64,000 nt of DNA from JACVRW01 sp963739095 (GTDB lineage Bacteria; Actinomycetota; Thermoleophilia; Solirubrobacterales; Thermoleophilaceae). Of the stretch, positions 34,532-43,393 are shown piece after piece. The position numbers were made by a program, and so were the translations under genes. The stretch spans positions 186,001 to 250,000 of the forward strand of contig CAVTZF010000018.1 in NCBI GenBank assembly GCA_963739095.1, given 5' to 3'. Below the pieces are notes generated by a model. That model saw nothing but the letters and a program-made list of their open reading frames with translations. It was not told where the DNA came from and ran no database searches. Numbering within the stretch: the first letter of the stretch is position 1; each line of letters starts with the position of its first letter.

Positions 34532-35116
34532 TCAGGGGCAGTTGGGCCAGGGCGCGTTGCCGCTCTTGCGGTACAGCTTCAGCGCCAGCTGGTCCTGCTT
34601 CCACTCGGGCGCGTTGGCGGGATCGCCGCGCCCGCCCAGCCCCTCCCAGGTCCCCTGGCTGAACTGGTACTTGCCGCGGTAGAGGCCGTCGCGCGACACC
34701 GCGCGCGGGTTGCCACCGGACTCACATTCCGCGATCGCGCGCAGGATGCCCGGCACCCGGCCGCCGCCCGACGAGCGGCGCCTGACAGCGCCGCTCGAGA
34801 ACGGCTCCAGCCCGAGCGCGGAGCGCGTCTGCGGGCCGACGATGCCGTCGACGAGCAGTCCCCTGGAGCGCTGGAAGCGCTTGACAGCGCGCTCTGTCTG
34901 CGGTCCGAAGACCCCGTCGGCCGCGATCCCGAGCTTCGACTGGACCTGGCGCACGGCCGAGCCCCGGTCGCCGCGCTTGACCACGACCTCGGCGGACGCC
35001 GAGGCCTTGACCGTGTCGGCCTGCGCACCCGGCGCCATCACCCCCAGCGCCGTGAGCGCCAGCAGCACGCCAAGCCCGGCGCGCGCGCGACGTACGGCAT
35101 CAACGATCCCTCGCAA
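34532..35116 (-). CDS. Secreted peptidoglycan-binding, transglycosylase-like (Rpf-like) protein
   Basis: The 194-residue product has a signal segment (LGVLLALTALGVMAPGAQA), a PG_binding_1 repeat region (VVVKRGDRGSAVRQVQSKLGIAADGVFGPQTERAVKRFQRSRGL) and a C-terminal transglycosylase-like domain: ILRAIAECESGGNPRAVSRDGLYRGKYQFSQGTWEGLGG with the catalytic Glu in AECESGG. This resembles resuscitation-promoting-factor enzymes that remodel the wall. The start is TTG 35116, with AGGGGA about 8 bases upstream. The 230-base region upstream (35117-35347) contains a small hairpin at 35302-35322 and no gene. Confidence 0.85.
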   Translation of the reverse strand: MRGIVDAVRRARAGLGVLLALTALGVMAPGAQADTVKASASAEVVVKRGDRGSAVRQVQSKLGIAADGVFGPQTERAVKRFQRSRGLLVDGIVGPQTRSALGLEPFSSGAVRRRSSGGGRVPGILRAIAECESGGNPRAVSRDGLYRGKYQFSQGTWEGLGGRGDPANAPEWKQDQLALKLYRKSGNAPWPNCP

Positions 35117-35301
35117 AGTGTCGGTCCCCTTTCCAGATGCCTACGAGGTGAGCTGACGGGCTCGCGCCGGAAAGTGCGCTACGCAGGCTCAGCTGCGATT
35201 CGCCCCTGCGGCCTGGTGGCCGCTTTGGTTCCCCCGCTCCGCGCGTTCGGGACGGCGCGGACTCGGCGATTCGACGGTGTGAAGGGGTATATCCAAGCAG
35301 A

Positions 35302-35322
35302 CCGGGGTTTGAAACACCCCGG
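35302..35322. other. Short GC hairpin in intergenic region
   Basis: Arms CCGGGGT (35302-35308) and ACCCCGG (35316-35322) with a TTGAAAC loop, between the Rpf-like gene start and the small membrane-protein gene ending at 35348 on the minus strand. It could end transcription of the latter, though no T-run follows. Role uncertain. Confidence 0.35.
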
Positions 35323-35347
35323 CGGCCGTGCTCCGACTACTAGCCGT

Positions 35348-35593
35348 CTAGCGCCCGATGGTCAGGAGGTCGTCGACGACGGTGACGATGTCGATCGGCT
35401 CGGGCGCCGGCTCGCGCTCGAAGCGGCCTGTGCGAGTGGGCGCGACGGGCTCCAGCTCGGGCGCCGGAAGCGGCGCCGGGAGCTGTGGCTGGCCACGCCG
35501 GCGGCGCTCGAGCCAGACCGCCGCGGCGACTGCGCCGATCAGCAGCGGAGCGAAGCGCAGGAGCAGCCTCAGGCCGGGCACGAGCTCGACCAT
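35348..35593 (-). CDS. Small single-pass membrane protein, unknown
   Basis: The 81-residue product has an N-terminal membrane segment (LRLLLRFAPLLIGAVAAAVWL), an Arg cluster immediately after it (positive-inside), a Pro-rich stretch, and a compact C-terminus IDIVTVVDDLLTIGR that looks like a short interaction motif. No family recognised. It is divergent from the SDR gene with 32 bases between starts. Confidence 0.6.
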   Translation of the reverse strand: MVELVPGLRLLLRFAPLLIGAVAAAVWLERRRRGQPQLPAPLPAPELEPVAPTRTGRFEREPAPEPIDIVTVVDDLLTIGR

Positions 35594-35625
35594 ACACCGC
35601 GGACCGTGAGTACGCTTGCCCCGCC

Positions 35626-36372
35626 GTGGATCTCGGGCTCAGTGGAAAGGTCGCCCTCGTAACCGGCGCGTCGCAGGGAATCGGGCTCGGCATCGCGCAG
35701 GAGCTCGCCGTGGAGGGCGCACGCGTGGCGATCAGCTCGCGCACGAAGGAGCGCGTCGAGGCGGCGGCCGCGGAGATCGGGGCGCGCCCCTACGTGCACG
35801 ACATGGTGGATCTCGATGCCGCCCCCGGTTTGGTGCGCACCGTCGAGGACGACCTGGGACCGATCGACATCCTCGTGACGAACACGGGCGGGCCGCCCGG
35901 CGGCGACCCGCTCGGCTTCACGCGCGAGCAGTGGGAACAGGCGCACCGCGAGCTCGTGCTGGCTCCAATCGAGCTGATCGAGCTGGTCGTGCCGGGGATG
36001 CGCGAGCGTGGCTTCGGGCGGGCGCTGAACGTCGCCTCGTCGACCGTGCTCGAGCCGAACCCGGCGCTGATGCTCTCGAACTCGCACCGGCCTGGGATCG
36101 TCGCGGCGTTCAAGACGCTCGCGCGCGCCTACGCCCGCGACGGGATCACGTTCAACTCGCTGCTGCCCGGCCGGATCGCCACGCAGCGGCTCGCCCACCT
36201 GTACGGGTCGCTCGAGGCCGCGCACGAGGCGGCGCCCGACGAGATCCCCGCGGGGCGGCTCGGCACCCCCGAGGACATGGGAGCGGCTGCCGCCTTCCTG
36301 TGCTCGGAGCGTGCCGGCTACATCACGGGCGTCGCCCTGCTGGTCGACGGCGGCATGACCCAGGGGGTCTGA
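35626..36372 (+). CDS. Short-chain dehydrogenase/reductase lacking the canonical YxxxK
   Basis: The 248-residue SDR has the NAD(P) motif TGASQGIG, a TNTGGPPGG segment where NNAG is usual, and the C-terminal ITGVALLVDGGM. At the catalytic site, Ser is present (VASSTVLEPNP), but the expected Tyr-x-x-x-Lys is replaced by a SNSHRPGIVAAFKTLA segment. I recall an SDR subfamily with this change; activity there is unclear. GTG 35626 (VDLGLSGKVALVTGAS) is the start. Four bases separate it from the kinase gene, which may be co-transcribed. Confidence 0.88.
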   Translation: MDLGLSGKVALVTGASQGIGLGIAQELAVEGARVAISSRTKERVEAAAAEIGARPYVHDMVDLDAAPGLVRTVEDDLGPIDILVTNTGGPPGGDPLGFTREQWEQAHRELVLAPIELIELVVPGMRERGFGRALNVASSTVLEPNPALMLSNSHRPGIVAAFKTLARAYARDGITFNSLLPGRIATQRLAHLYGSLEAAHEAAPDEIPAGRLGTPEDMGAAAAFLCSERAGYITGVALLVDGGMTQGV

Positions 36373-36375
36373 GCG

Positions 36376-37782
36376 ATGCGCCGGCCGCCGACGCTGCTCG
36401 GGCTGCTCGCAGCCGTTCTCGCGGTGGCCGTGACCACCGCTCTGATCTACCCGCTCTCCGAGGCGGTGCCGGTCGTGTCGACCGGCGTCGTGTACCTGAT
36501 CGCGGTGCTGCTCGTGTCGTCCCGCTGGGGGCTCTGGCCCGGGGTCCTCACCGCCGTGCTCGGCGCCGCCGCCTGGAACTTCTTCCATCTGCCGCCGACC
36601 GGCGAGTTCACGATCGCCGACGGGGAGAACTGGGTCGCACTGGTTGTCTTCATGATCGCCGCGATCGTGACGAGCACGCTCGCCGGGGCCGTGCGGAGCC
36701 GCGCCGAGGAGGCCGAGCGCGGGAGGCGCGAGGCCGACCTCACGGCTGAGATGGCGAGCCTGCTGCTCGGCGGCGCCAGCGAGGAGCAGCCGCTGCGCAC
36801 CGTGGGCCAGCGGATCGCCCAGGCCTACGATCTCGCGAGCGTGTCGGTGGAGCTCTCCTGGGTCGACTCCGACAGCCGCCGCCGAGCGCTGCCGCTGATC
36901 GTCGAGGGCAGCCGTATCGGGACCGTGCTGGTGCCGGCAGACACCGAGAGGGCGATCCTCGACGCGCTCCAGGACCGCGTGGTGCCCGCCCTCGAGACGC
37001 TCGTTGGCGCCGCCCGCCGCCGCAACGAACTGGAGGCGCAGGTGATCGAGACGAAGGCGCTGCGCCGCAGCAACGTCGTCAAGACAACGCTGCTGCGCGC
37101 GGTCTCGCACGACCTGCGTTCGCCGCTCACCGCGATCACCACCGCCGCGGGAGGCCTCGGCTCCGCGACCCTGAGCGAGGACGAGCGAGGCGAGCTGATC
37201 TCGGTGATCGAGACCGAGAGCGCCCGCCTGTCGCGGCTTGTCGACAACCTGCTCGACCTCACCCGCCTGCAGGCGGGCAGCGCGGACCCACACGCCGACT
37301 GGTGCGCGCTCGACGAGATACTCGAGGCGGCGCTCGACTCGGTCCAGGCTCCCGAGGCCGGCTTCGACGTCGAGCTCGACCCGAACCTGCCGCTCGTGCG
37401 CGCCGACGCCGCGCAGCTCGAGCGGGCGTTCGCGAACGTGCTCGAAAACGCGAGCCGCTTCGCCGGTTCCGAGCCGGTCAGCGTCCGCGGGCGCGCGGCT
37501 GACAAGTTCGTCGTGCTGCGCATATCGGATCACGGTCCGGGGATCCCCCAGGAGGAGCTCGAGCGAGTGTTCGAGCCCTTTCATCGCTCGCGCGGGCGCT
37601 CCGACTCGGCGGGATCGGGACTGGGGCTCGCGATCGCGCGCGGCTTCCTCGAGGCGAACGGCGGCCGCATCCGAGCGGAGTCGCTGCCGGGCCAGGGCAC
37701 GAGCTTCGTGATCCAGGTGCCGCTCCCGGCCGCCGAGCCGGCTCGGGCGGCGCCGCCGGTAGCCGAGCGCGGCGCCGAATGA
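36376..37782 (+). CDS. Sensor histidine kinase equal to the C-terminal half of KdpD
   Basis: The 468-residue product has a DUF4118 four-helix membrane domain (about residues 5-110, with SSRWGLWPGVLTAVLGAAAWNFFHLPPTGEFTIAD), a degenerate GAF region, a HisKA with the phospho-acceptor in LLRAVSHDLRSPLTAI, and a HATPase (NVLENASRFA, DHGPGIPQEE, GSGLGLAIARG). This is KdpD from its membrane part onward; the N-terminal KdpD/Usp half is a separate gene at 45493-46605. The stop overlaps kdpE as ATGA, which marks the pair as a two-component system for kdp. Confidence 0.9.
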   Translation: MRRPPTLLGLLAAVLAVAVTTALIYPLSEAVPVVSTGVVYLIAVLLVSSRWGLWPGVLTAVLGAAAWNFFHLPPTGEFTIADGENWVALVVFMIAAIVTSTLAGAVRSRAEEAERGRREADLTAEMASLLLGGASEEQPLRTVGQRIAQAYDLASVSVELSWVDSDSRRRALPLIVEGSRIGTVLVPADTERAILDALQDRVVPALETLVGAARRRNELEAQVIETKALRRSNVVKTTLLRAVSHDLRSPLTAITTAAGGLGSATLSEDERGELISVIETESARLSRLVDNLLDLTRLQAGSADPHADWCALDEILEAALDSVQAPEAGFDVELDPNLPLVRADAAQLERAFANVLENASRFAGSEPVSVRGRAADKFVVLRISDHGPGIPQEELERVFEPFHRSRGRSDSAGSGLGLAIARGFLEANGGRIRAESLPGQGTSFVIQVPLPAAEPARAAPPVAERGAE

Positions 37783-38552
37783 GCCACGGCCGGCGCGTGC
37801 TGGTCTGCGACGACGAGCTACAGATCCTGCGGGCGCTCAGGGTGATCCTGCGCGACTCCGGCTTCGAGGTGATCGGCGTCGCGAGCGCGCAGGAGGCGCT
37901 CGACGCAGCGGTCGTCAAGCACCCCGACGCCGCCATCCTCGACCTCGTGCTGCCTGACGGCGACGGCGTCGAGGTCTGCCGCTCGATCCGCGAGTGGAGC
38001 GAGATGCCGATCATCGTGCTGTCGGCGATCGGCGAGGAGGAGCACAAGATCCGCGCGCTCGAGGCGGGCGCCGACGACTACGTGACTAAGCCGTTCAGCC
38101 CGGGCGAGCTGACCGCCCGCCTGACCCGGGCGCTCGAGCGCGCCGGCGCGCGGCCGGCCGCCGGCGAGCCCGTGCTGAGCGCCGACCGCCTCGAGCTGGA
38201 CCTCGCGGCGCACCGGGTGCTCGTCGAAGGCGCCGAGGTGCACCTCACCCCAATCGAGTTCGAGCTGCTGCGGACGCTGATGCAGGGACGCGGCCGGCTG
38301 CTGACCCACCGGGTGCTGCTCACCGAGGTCTGGGGCCCGGGCTACGAATACGACACCCAGACCCTGCGTGTGCACGTGGCGAACCTGCGCCGCAAGATCG
38401 AGCCGCAACCCGGGGCGCCGCGCTACATCGTCACGGACCCTGGCGTCGGCTACCGCTTCGCCGCGTACGGGCGTAGCGAACACTCTTCACGACATCTTTA
38501 TGCCGCCGGCGGGGATCTTGATCCGGCGTTGACAGCGCCGGGCCGACGATGA
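37779..38552 (+). CDS. kdpE: KdpE, OmpR-family response regulator
   Basis: The 257-residue product has a receiver with phospho-acceptor D55 in AAILDLVLPDGDG and conserved Lys in YVTKPFS, then a winged-helix DNA-binding domain (VHLTPIEFELLRTLMQGRGRLLTHRVLLTEVWG...LRVHVANLRRKIE...GVGYRF). It activates kdp operons at low K+ or turgor. The normal end is near GYRF; here ~26 further residues follow, and this tail is encoded by DNA that also carries the first operator-like box (38485-38504). It is translationally coupled to the kinase before it and to the kdpA remnant after it. Confidence 0.92.
   Translation: MSHGRRVLVCDDELQILRALRVILRDSGFEVIGVASAQEALDAAVVKHPDAAILDLVLPDGDGVEVCRSIREWSEMPIIVLSAIGEEEHKIRALEAGADDYVTKPFSPGELTARLTRALERAGARPAAGEPVLSADRLELDLAAHRVLVEGAEVHLTPIEFELLRTLMQGRGRLLTHRVLLTEVWGPGYEYDTQTLRVHVANLRRKIEPQPGAPRYIVTDPGVGYRFAAYGRSEHSSRHLYAAGGDLDPALTAPGRR
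38485..38504 (+). promoter_or_regulatory. Candidate KdpE operator, copy 1
   Basis: CTTCACGACATCTTTATGCC, i.e. half-sites CTTCACGA and CTTTATGC 11 bases apart, an arrangement expected for an OmpR-type dimer. The identical 20 bases occur at 40313-40332, and similarity continues about 35 bases downstream (GATCTTGA in both). It lies inside the 3' end of kdpE, before the kdpA remnant. Confidence 0.6.
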
Positions 38553-40299
38553 TCGAGGTGCCGGCCAGCACGATCGTGACGGCAGCGGGGTGGCCAGGCC
38601 GCCTGTTCCTGGGCGTGCTCACGGCACTCACCGGTGCTCGGCTCCTATCTGGAACGCGTGTTCGAACGCCGGCCGCTGGCGCTCGACGGCTCGCCGGGCC
38701 GCCCGAGCGCGCGCTTCACGCGGCGCTTCGCATCGACGAGACCGACGAGCAGGACTGGAAGCAGTACGCGCGCTCGGCGATCGTGTTCAGCGCCGTCTGC
38801 TTCGGCGCGCTCTACCTCACGCTGCGCACGCAGGGAATCCACGGTGGAACGCGCAGGGCTTTGACTCCGGCACGTGGGACGTCTCCTTCAACACCGCGGC
38901 TTCGTTCGTCAGCAACACGAGCTGGCAGTTCTACGCCGGCGAAACCACGCTGTCGAACTTCTCGCAGATGGCCGGCATCGCCGTGCACAGCTTCCTGTCG
39001 GCGGCAGTCGGCCTTGCAGCGGCCATCGCCGTCGTGCGCGGGTTCTCGCGCTGCGGCGGCCCGGCATCGGGAACTTCTGGGGCGACCTGATCCGATCCCT
39101 GCTCTACGTGCTGGTGCCGATCGCGGTGCTTGCGACGTTCGTGCTGGTCTCACAGGGTGTTGTTCAGTCGCTCGCCGCGCCAGTCACGATCGGGACTCTT
39201 GCCGGCGGCGAGCAGACGCTCGTGCTGGGACCGGTCGCGTCGCAGGTGGTGATCAAGACGATGGGGTCGGTCGGCGGCGGCTTCTTCAACGTCAACTCGG
39301 CGATGCCGTTCGAGAACGCCACCGGGCTCGCAAGCTTCGTGCAGGCGCTGTTGATCGTGCTGATCCCCGCGGCGCTCACCTCGACCTCGGCCGCATGGTG
39401 GGCTCACGGCGCCAGGGCTGGATGCTCTACGCGGTCATGGCCGTCCTGCTCACCGCCTCGGTCGTGGCGATCTCCACCGCCGAGCACCACGGCTCGCCCG
39501 CCCTCGCGGCGGCCGGCCTCGAGGCCCCCAACCTCGAAGGCAAGGAGCAGCGCTTCGGCACCGACGGAACGGCGCTCTTTGCCGCCGCCACGACGGGCGG
39601 AGCCAGCGGTGCGGTCAACGGGGCGATGGAGGCGTTCACCGGCCTCGGCGCGGCCGTGCCGATGGCGAACATGATGACCGGCGAAGTGGTGTTCGGCGGT
39701 ATCGGCTCGGGGCTCTCCAGCATGCTGATGACCGTCCTCCTGGCGGTCTTCATCGGCGGGTTGATGGTCGGCCGAACGCCCGAGTACCTGGGCAAGCAGA
39801 TCGGCGCTCGCGAGGTCAAGCTGGTGCTCGTGGGCACTCTGGCCGTGCCGCTTTTCACCCTGGCCTGCGTCGCACTCGGGGTCGCGACCTCGTACGGCCG
39901 TGCGTCGCTGTTCTCAGACGGTCCGCTCGGGTTCTCCGAGACGCTCTACGCCTACGTGTCCCAGGCGTTCAACAACGGCTCGGCGTTCGCGGGCTACACC
40001 GGCTATGTGCAGCCGAACGCCCCCGGCAACGTAGGCGCCTTCGGCATCACCTTCGCCGACCTGCTAGGCGGAATCGCGATGCACGTGGGCCGCTACCTGC
40101 GGATGATCGCCGCGCTGGCCATCGCCGGGGCGCTGGCCGGCCGCCGCCGCTCGCCGCCCGGGGCCGGCACGTTGCGCACCGACACGCGCGTCTTCGCCGG
40201 CCTCTGATGGCAACGATCATCGTGCTGGCGGTGCTCGATTTCGCGCCTCCGCTGATGCTCGGGCCCTTTGGCGACGGGCTCGACACGCGCCTGCGCTGA
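38549..40299 (+). pseudogene. Decayed second kdpA (potassium-transporting ATPase subunit A)
   Basis: KdpA sequence is recognisable end to end but in changing frames: VTAAGWPGRLFLGVLTALT, then VLGSYLERVFERRPLAL, then DWKQYARSAIVFSAV, then FDSGTWDVSFNTAASFVSNTSWQFYAGET, then IGNFWGDLIRSLLYVLVPI and GGGFFNVNSAMPFEN, then GRTPEYLGKQIGAREVKL to RTDTRVFAGL, and a last fragment LDFAPPLMLGPFGDGLD. At least six frame changes. An intact kdpA lies at 41009-42742. The selectivity-filter segments are still readable, so decay is recent or the sequence has clustered errors. ATGA coupling to kdpE suggests it was once expressed with it. Confidence 0.8.
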
Positions 40300-40312
40300 C
40301 CCTCGGCCGCGC

Positions 40313-40332
40313 CTTCACGACATCTTTATGCC
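40313..40332 (+). promoter_or_regulatory. Candidate KdpE operator, copy 2
   Basis: Exact second copy of the 20-base box at 38485-38504, here 14 bases after the kdpA remnant and ~530 bases before the intact kdp genes. The stretch 40333-40430 has no gene; conserved GATCTTGA and TTGACGG sequences downstream of the box could include a -35 element. Confidence 0.6.
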
Positions 40333-40429
40333 CCGCGGTGGATCTTGACGGCGGCCTTGACGGGCGCTGCTCGATGCTCGGTGCATGGCAACGACTCTCG
40401 AACTTGGATGAACCATCAGTCCTTCTCCG

Positions 40430-40846
40430 CTCCTCCTGAGGGGACGGGTGTTCCTCCAGCGAGTCTCGCTCGTGCGCCGACTCGCCGCCGGCGCGAGCCC
40501 CTCTGACAGCCCCGAGCTCGCGCGCCGCGCACAGCAGCTCTCTCCCCGCGCCACCGGCGCACGCTGGCCTCCGGCCTCGAGCGGGTGATCGACGAGGCCC
40601 AGGAGCGCCCGCGCCCGTACAGCGCGGCGGTGCCGCTACGGCGCCGCGCGATCCTGCACGATCGTGCGCCGCTGCTCGGGCTGGCGTTCGAGCTGCGCGA
40701 CACCTCCCAGGAGCGTCTCCGCCCGCGGCGTGGCACTCGTTGACCAGCTGCTGTCGGACGGTGGGTCGCCGCTGTACACCGAGAGCCCCGACGAGACCCT
40801 CGAGGGCGCGATCCGCCGCGCGCGGGCCGCGCTCCTGCTCAAGTAA
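40430..40846 (+). pseudogene. Broken gene for a small conserved protein of unknown function
   Basis: Protein-like segments appear in three frames: LLLRGRVFLQRVSLVRRLAAGA...SPELARRAQQL, then RTLASGLERVIDEAQERPRPYSAAVPLRRRAILHDRAPLLGLAFELRD, then RGVALVDQLLSDGGSPLYTESPDETLEGAIRRARAALLLK ending at a TAA shared with the next start. I recall a short actinobacterial hypothetical family with the RGVALVxxLLxDGxxPLY motif; the name is unknown to me. At least two frame breaks. It lies between the second operator and the kdp transporter genes. Confidence 0.45.
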
Positions 40847-40926
40847 TGGACTTCGTCTCGCTCGCACTCGGGCTCGTCTGCTTTGCCCTCTTCCTGGCAC
40901 TCGTGGAGGGACTCGACCGCGTATGA
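40846..40926 (+). CDS. 26-residue membrane peptide preceding kdpF
   Basis: ATG 40846 overlaps the preceding TAA, and the peptide reads MDFVSLALGLVCFALFLALV followed by EGLDRV, a single membrane helix. Similar micro-ORFs ahead of kdpF occur in actinobacterial kdp operons to my knowledge, sometimes mislabelled as Trk. Its stop overlaps the kdpF start as ATGA, which is the main support that it is real. Possibly a Kdp-complex accessory peptide. Confidence 0.6.
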   Translation: MDFVSLALGLVCFALFLALVEGLDRV

Positions 40927-41012
40927 GCGGAGCCGAGCTGTTCGGACTCGTGGTCTCGGTGGCCCTGTTCGCCTACCTGGTCTACGCGCTGCTGCGCGGT
41001 GAGCGCCTGTGA
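40923..41012 (+). CDS. kdpF: KdpF, small subunit of the Kdp potassium ATPase
   Basis: The 29-residue hydrophobic peptide is one membrane helix (LFGLVVSVALFAYLVYALL) and ends GERL, the usual KdpF pattern. KdpF stabilises the KdpFABC complex in the membrane. ATG 40923 overlaps the upstream micro-ORF stop, and its own stop overlaps the kdpA GTG as GTGA. Confidence 0.85.
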   Translation: MSGAELFGLVVSVALFAYLVYALLRGERL

Positions 41013-42742
41013 CCGCGCGCGGCTGGCTCGAGATCGCCCTCTACCTGGCGGTCCTCACCGCGCTCACGCCGCTCGTCGGCGGCTACATGGCGCGCGTCTA
41101 CCGCGGCGAGGGGGTCCTGCTGAGCCGGGTCTTCGGACCGCTGGAGCGGCTGCTGTACCGCGGCATTCGGGTCGAACCCGAGACAGGGCAGAACTGGAAG
41201 CAGTACGCCCGCAGCGCACTCGTCTTCTCCGCGGTCTTCTTCATCGCCCTCTACGTGGTGCTGCGCACCCAGGGCATCCATCCCTTCAATCCCGAAGGCT
41301 TCGACTCGCCCCCCTGGGACGTGACGTTCAACACCACGTCCTCGTTCATCTCGAACACCAACTGGCAGTACTACGGCGGCGAGACGACGATGTCGTACTT
41401 CTCGCAGATGGCCGGCCTGGCTGTCCAGAACTTCATCTCCGCCGCCGTAGGCATCTCGGTGGCCATCGCGGTCATCCGCGGTTTCGCGGCGCGCAGCGGC
41501 TCCTCGCTCGGCAACTTCTGGCAGGACCTCACGCGCACGATCTTGTACGTGCTGGTGCCGATCTCGTTCGTGGCGGCGCTCGTGCTCGTCTCCCAGGGCG
41601 TGATCCAGAACCTCTCCCCCTACGAGACGCTGCATACCGTGCAGGGCGCCGAGCAGACGCTCGCGCTCGGGCCGGTCGCCTCCCAGGAGGCCATCAAGCT
41701 GCTCGGGACCAACGGAGGCGGGTTCTTCAACGTCAACAGCGCGATGCCGTTCGAGAACCCCAGCGGCGTCGCCAACTTCTTCCAGATGCTCCTCATCCTG
41801 GTGATTCCAGCCGGACTCACCTACGTCTTCGGCCGCTTCGTCGGCAACCGCCGGCAGGGCTGGGCGATCTACTCCGCGATGGCGCTCATGTTCGTGGCCG
41901 TCACGGTCGTGCTGTACGTGGCCGAGGCGCACGGCTCGCCGGCGCAGCACCTGGCCGACGTCAGCGGTGGCAACCTCGAGGGCAAGGAGGTCCGCTTCGG
42001 CCTCGCCAGCTCGGCGCTGTTCTCCTCGATCACCACCGTGGCCTCGTGCGGGGCGGTCAACGCCGCCTTCGACTCGCTGACCGGCATCGGCGGCCTGGTG
42101 CCGCTGTTCAACATGTCGACGGGCGAAGTGGTGTTCGGCGGCGTGGGCTCGGGCCTCTACGGGATGCTCCTCTTCGTCGTCCTCGCGGTCTTCATCGCGG
42201 GCCTGATGGTCGGTCGCACGCCCGAGTACCTCGGCAAGAAGATCGAGTCGCGTGAGGTGAAGCTCGTGATGGTCGGCACGCTTTTCGTGCCGCTGACGGT
42301 GCTGGTCGCGACGGCGCTGGCGATCGCCACGAAATGGGGCGGGCCCTCGATCTTCAACCCCGGGCCGCAGGGCTTCTCGGAAACGCTCTACGCCTACGTG
42401 TCCCAGACCAACAACAACGGCTCGGCCTTCGCCGGCTATACGGGCTTCGTACAGCCCAACGCGCCGGGCAACGTGGGCGCCTTCGGCATCACCTTCGCCG
42501 ACCTGCTCGGTGGCCTGGCGATGCTGGTGGGCCGCTTCGTGCCCCTGGTAGCCGCCCTCGGAGTGGCCGGGGCGCTCGTCCACAAGCGGGTGTCGCCGCT
42601 CGGGCCTGGGACGTTCCGCACCGACACGCCGACGTTCGTGGTCCTCCTGATCTTCACGATCGTGCTCGTCGCCGCACTGACCTTCTTCCCCGCCTTCCTG
42701 CTCGGCCCGATCGTGCAGGGGCTCACCGACCAACTGTTCTAG
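41009..42742 (+). CDS. kdpA: KdpA, potassium-binding/translocating subunit
   Basis: The 577-residue integral membrane protein is related to the K+-channel superfamily. Pore-like segments are visible: NTTSSFISNTNWQYYGGETTM, TNGGGFFNVNSAMPFENPS, TVASCGAVNAAFDSL and the C-terminal NNNGSAFAGYTG, each near a selectivity loop. GRTPEYLGKKIESREVKL is the conserved cytoplasmic loop. Start GTG 41009 overlaps kdpF. Length is normal, and no frame break is seen, in contrast to the upstream decayed copy. It is followed three bases later by kdpC rather than kdpB. Confidence 0.97.
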   Translation: MTARGWLEIALYLAVLTALTPLVGGYMARVYRGEGVLLSRVFGPLERLLYRGIRVEPETGQNWKQYARSALVFSAVFFIALYVVLRTQGIHPFNPEGFDSPPWDVTFNTTSSFISNTNWQYYGGETTMSYFSQMAGLAVQNFISAAVGISVAIAVIRGFAARSGSSLGNFWQDLTRTILYVLVPISFVAALVLVSQGVIQNLSPYETLHTVQGAEQTLALGPVASQEAIKLLGTNGGGFFNVNSAMPFENPSGVANFFQMLLILVIPAGLTYVFGRFVGNRRQGWAIYSAMALMFVAVTVVLYVAEAHGSPAQHLADVSGGNLEGKEVRFGLASSALFSSITTVASCGAVNAAFDSLTGIGGLVPLFNMSTGEVVFGGVGSGLYGMLLFVVLAVFIAGLMVGRTPEYLGKKIESREVKLVMVGTLFVPLTVLVATALAIATKWGGPSIFNPGPQGFSETLYAYVSQTNNNGSAFAGYTGFVQPNAPGNVGAFGITFADLLGGLAMLVGRFVPLVAALGVAGALVHKRVSPLGPGTFRTDTPTFVVLLIFTIVLVAALTFFPAFLLGPIVQGLTDQLF

Positions 42743-42745
42743 GAC

Positions 42746-43393
42746 ATGAGACGAGATCTGATCACCTCCCTGCTGGCCGTAGTCGTGTTCACCGTCCTGC
42801 TCGGGCTGGCCTACCCGCTCCTCACCACCGGTGTGGCGCAGGTGCTGTTCCCGAACAAGGCCGACGGCAGCCAGATCTCGCGTGACGGCGAGGTCGTCGG
42901 CTCGCGGCTGATCGGGCAGGACTTCCAGCGCCCGGTGCGTGAGAACGGCCGGCCCGTCGAGGACAAGGAGGGCAATCCCGTTCTCGAGGCGGACCCCCGC
43001 TACTTCCAGTCGCGGCCGTCGGTCACGGGCTACAACCCCGCCGGCACCTTCTTCAACAACCTCGGCCCGAACAACGCCGAGCTCCGCGACCTGTTCAAGG
43101 CGAACCTCGCCACCTACCTCAAGCGCGAGCGCGAGTTCAACCCCGGCCTCACGGCGGAGGACGTCCCTCCGGACGCCGTCCAGACGTCCGCGTCGGGCGT
43201 CGACCCCCACATCTCCGTGGACAACGCCGAGATCCAGGCCGGGCGCGTGGCTGAGGAGCGCGGCCTCGATCGCGCACGTGTGCTCGACCTGATCGACGAC
43301 AACACCGACGGCCGCGGTCTCGGCGTGCTGGGCGAGCCCGGCGTGAACGTGCTCGAGCTCAATTTGGCCCTTGACGCCGAGGAGAACGCCTGA
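42746..43393 (+). CDS. kdpC: KdpC subunit of the Kdp potassium ATPase
   Basis: The 215-residue product has one N-terminal membrane helix (LITSLLAVVVFTVLLGLAYPLLTTGVAQVLFP), then GSRLIGQDF, YFQSRPSVTGYNPAGTFFNNLGPNN, DAVQTSASGVDPHISVDNAEIQAGRVAEERGL and the C-terminal GEPGVNVLELNLALD, all KdpC hallmarks. KdpC acts as a periplasmic-side chaperone/cofactor in the complex. It sits between kdpA and kdpB, whereas kdpFABC is the standard order. Stop and kdpB start overlap as TGATG. Confidence 0.96.
   Translation: MRRDLITSLLAVVVFTVLLGLAYPLLTTGVAQVLFPNKADGSQISRDGEVVGSRLIGQDFQRPVRENGRPVEDKEGNPVLEADPRYFQSRPSVTGYNPAGTFFNNLGPNNAELRDLFKANLATYLKREREFNPGLTAEDVPPDAVQTSASGVDPHISVDNAEIQAGRVAEERGLDRARVLDLIDDNTDGRGLGVLGEPGVNVLELNLALDAEENA

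Noticed and set aside
35290..35330. A tRNA T-arm look-alike (GGGGT-TTGAAAC-ACCCC)
   Set aside because: The loop lacks the TTC start of tRNA T-loops and no anticodon or D arm can be placed upstream.
37720..37755. A possible fourth copy of the hairpin repeat at the 3' end of the kdp kinase
   Set aside because: It shares CGCTCC and GAGCCGGC, but spacing and arms differ from the other three copies.
41009..42742. Whether the intact kdpA could also be frameshifted
   Set aside because: It reads in one frame for 577 residues with all conserved segments, unlike the copy at 38549-40299.
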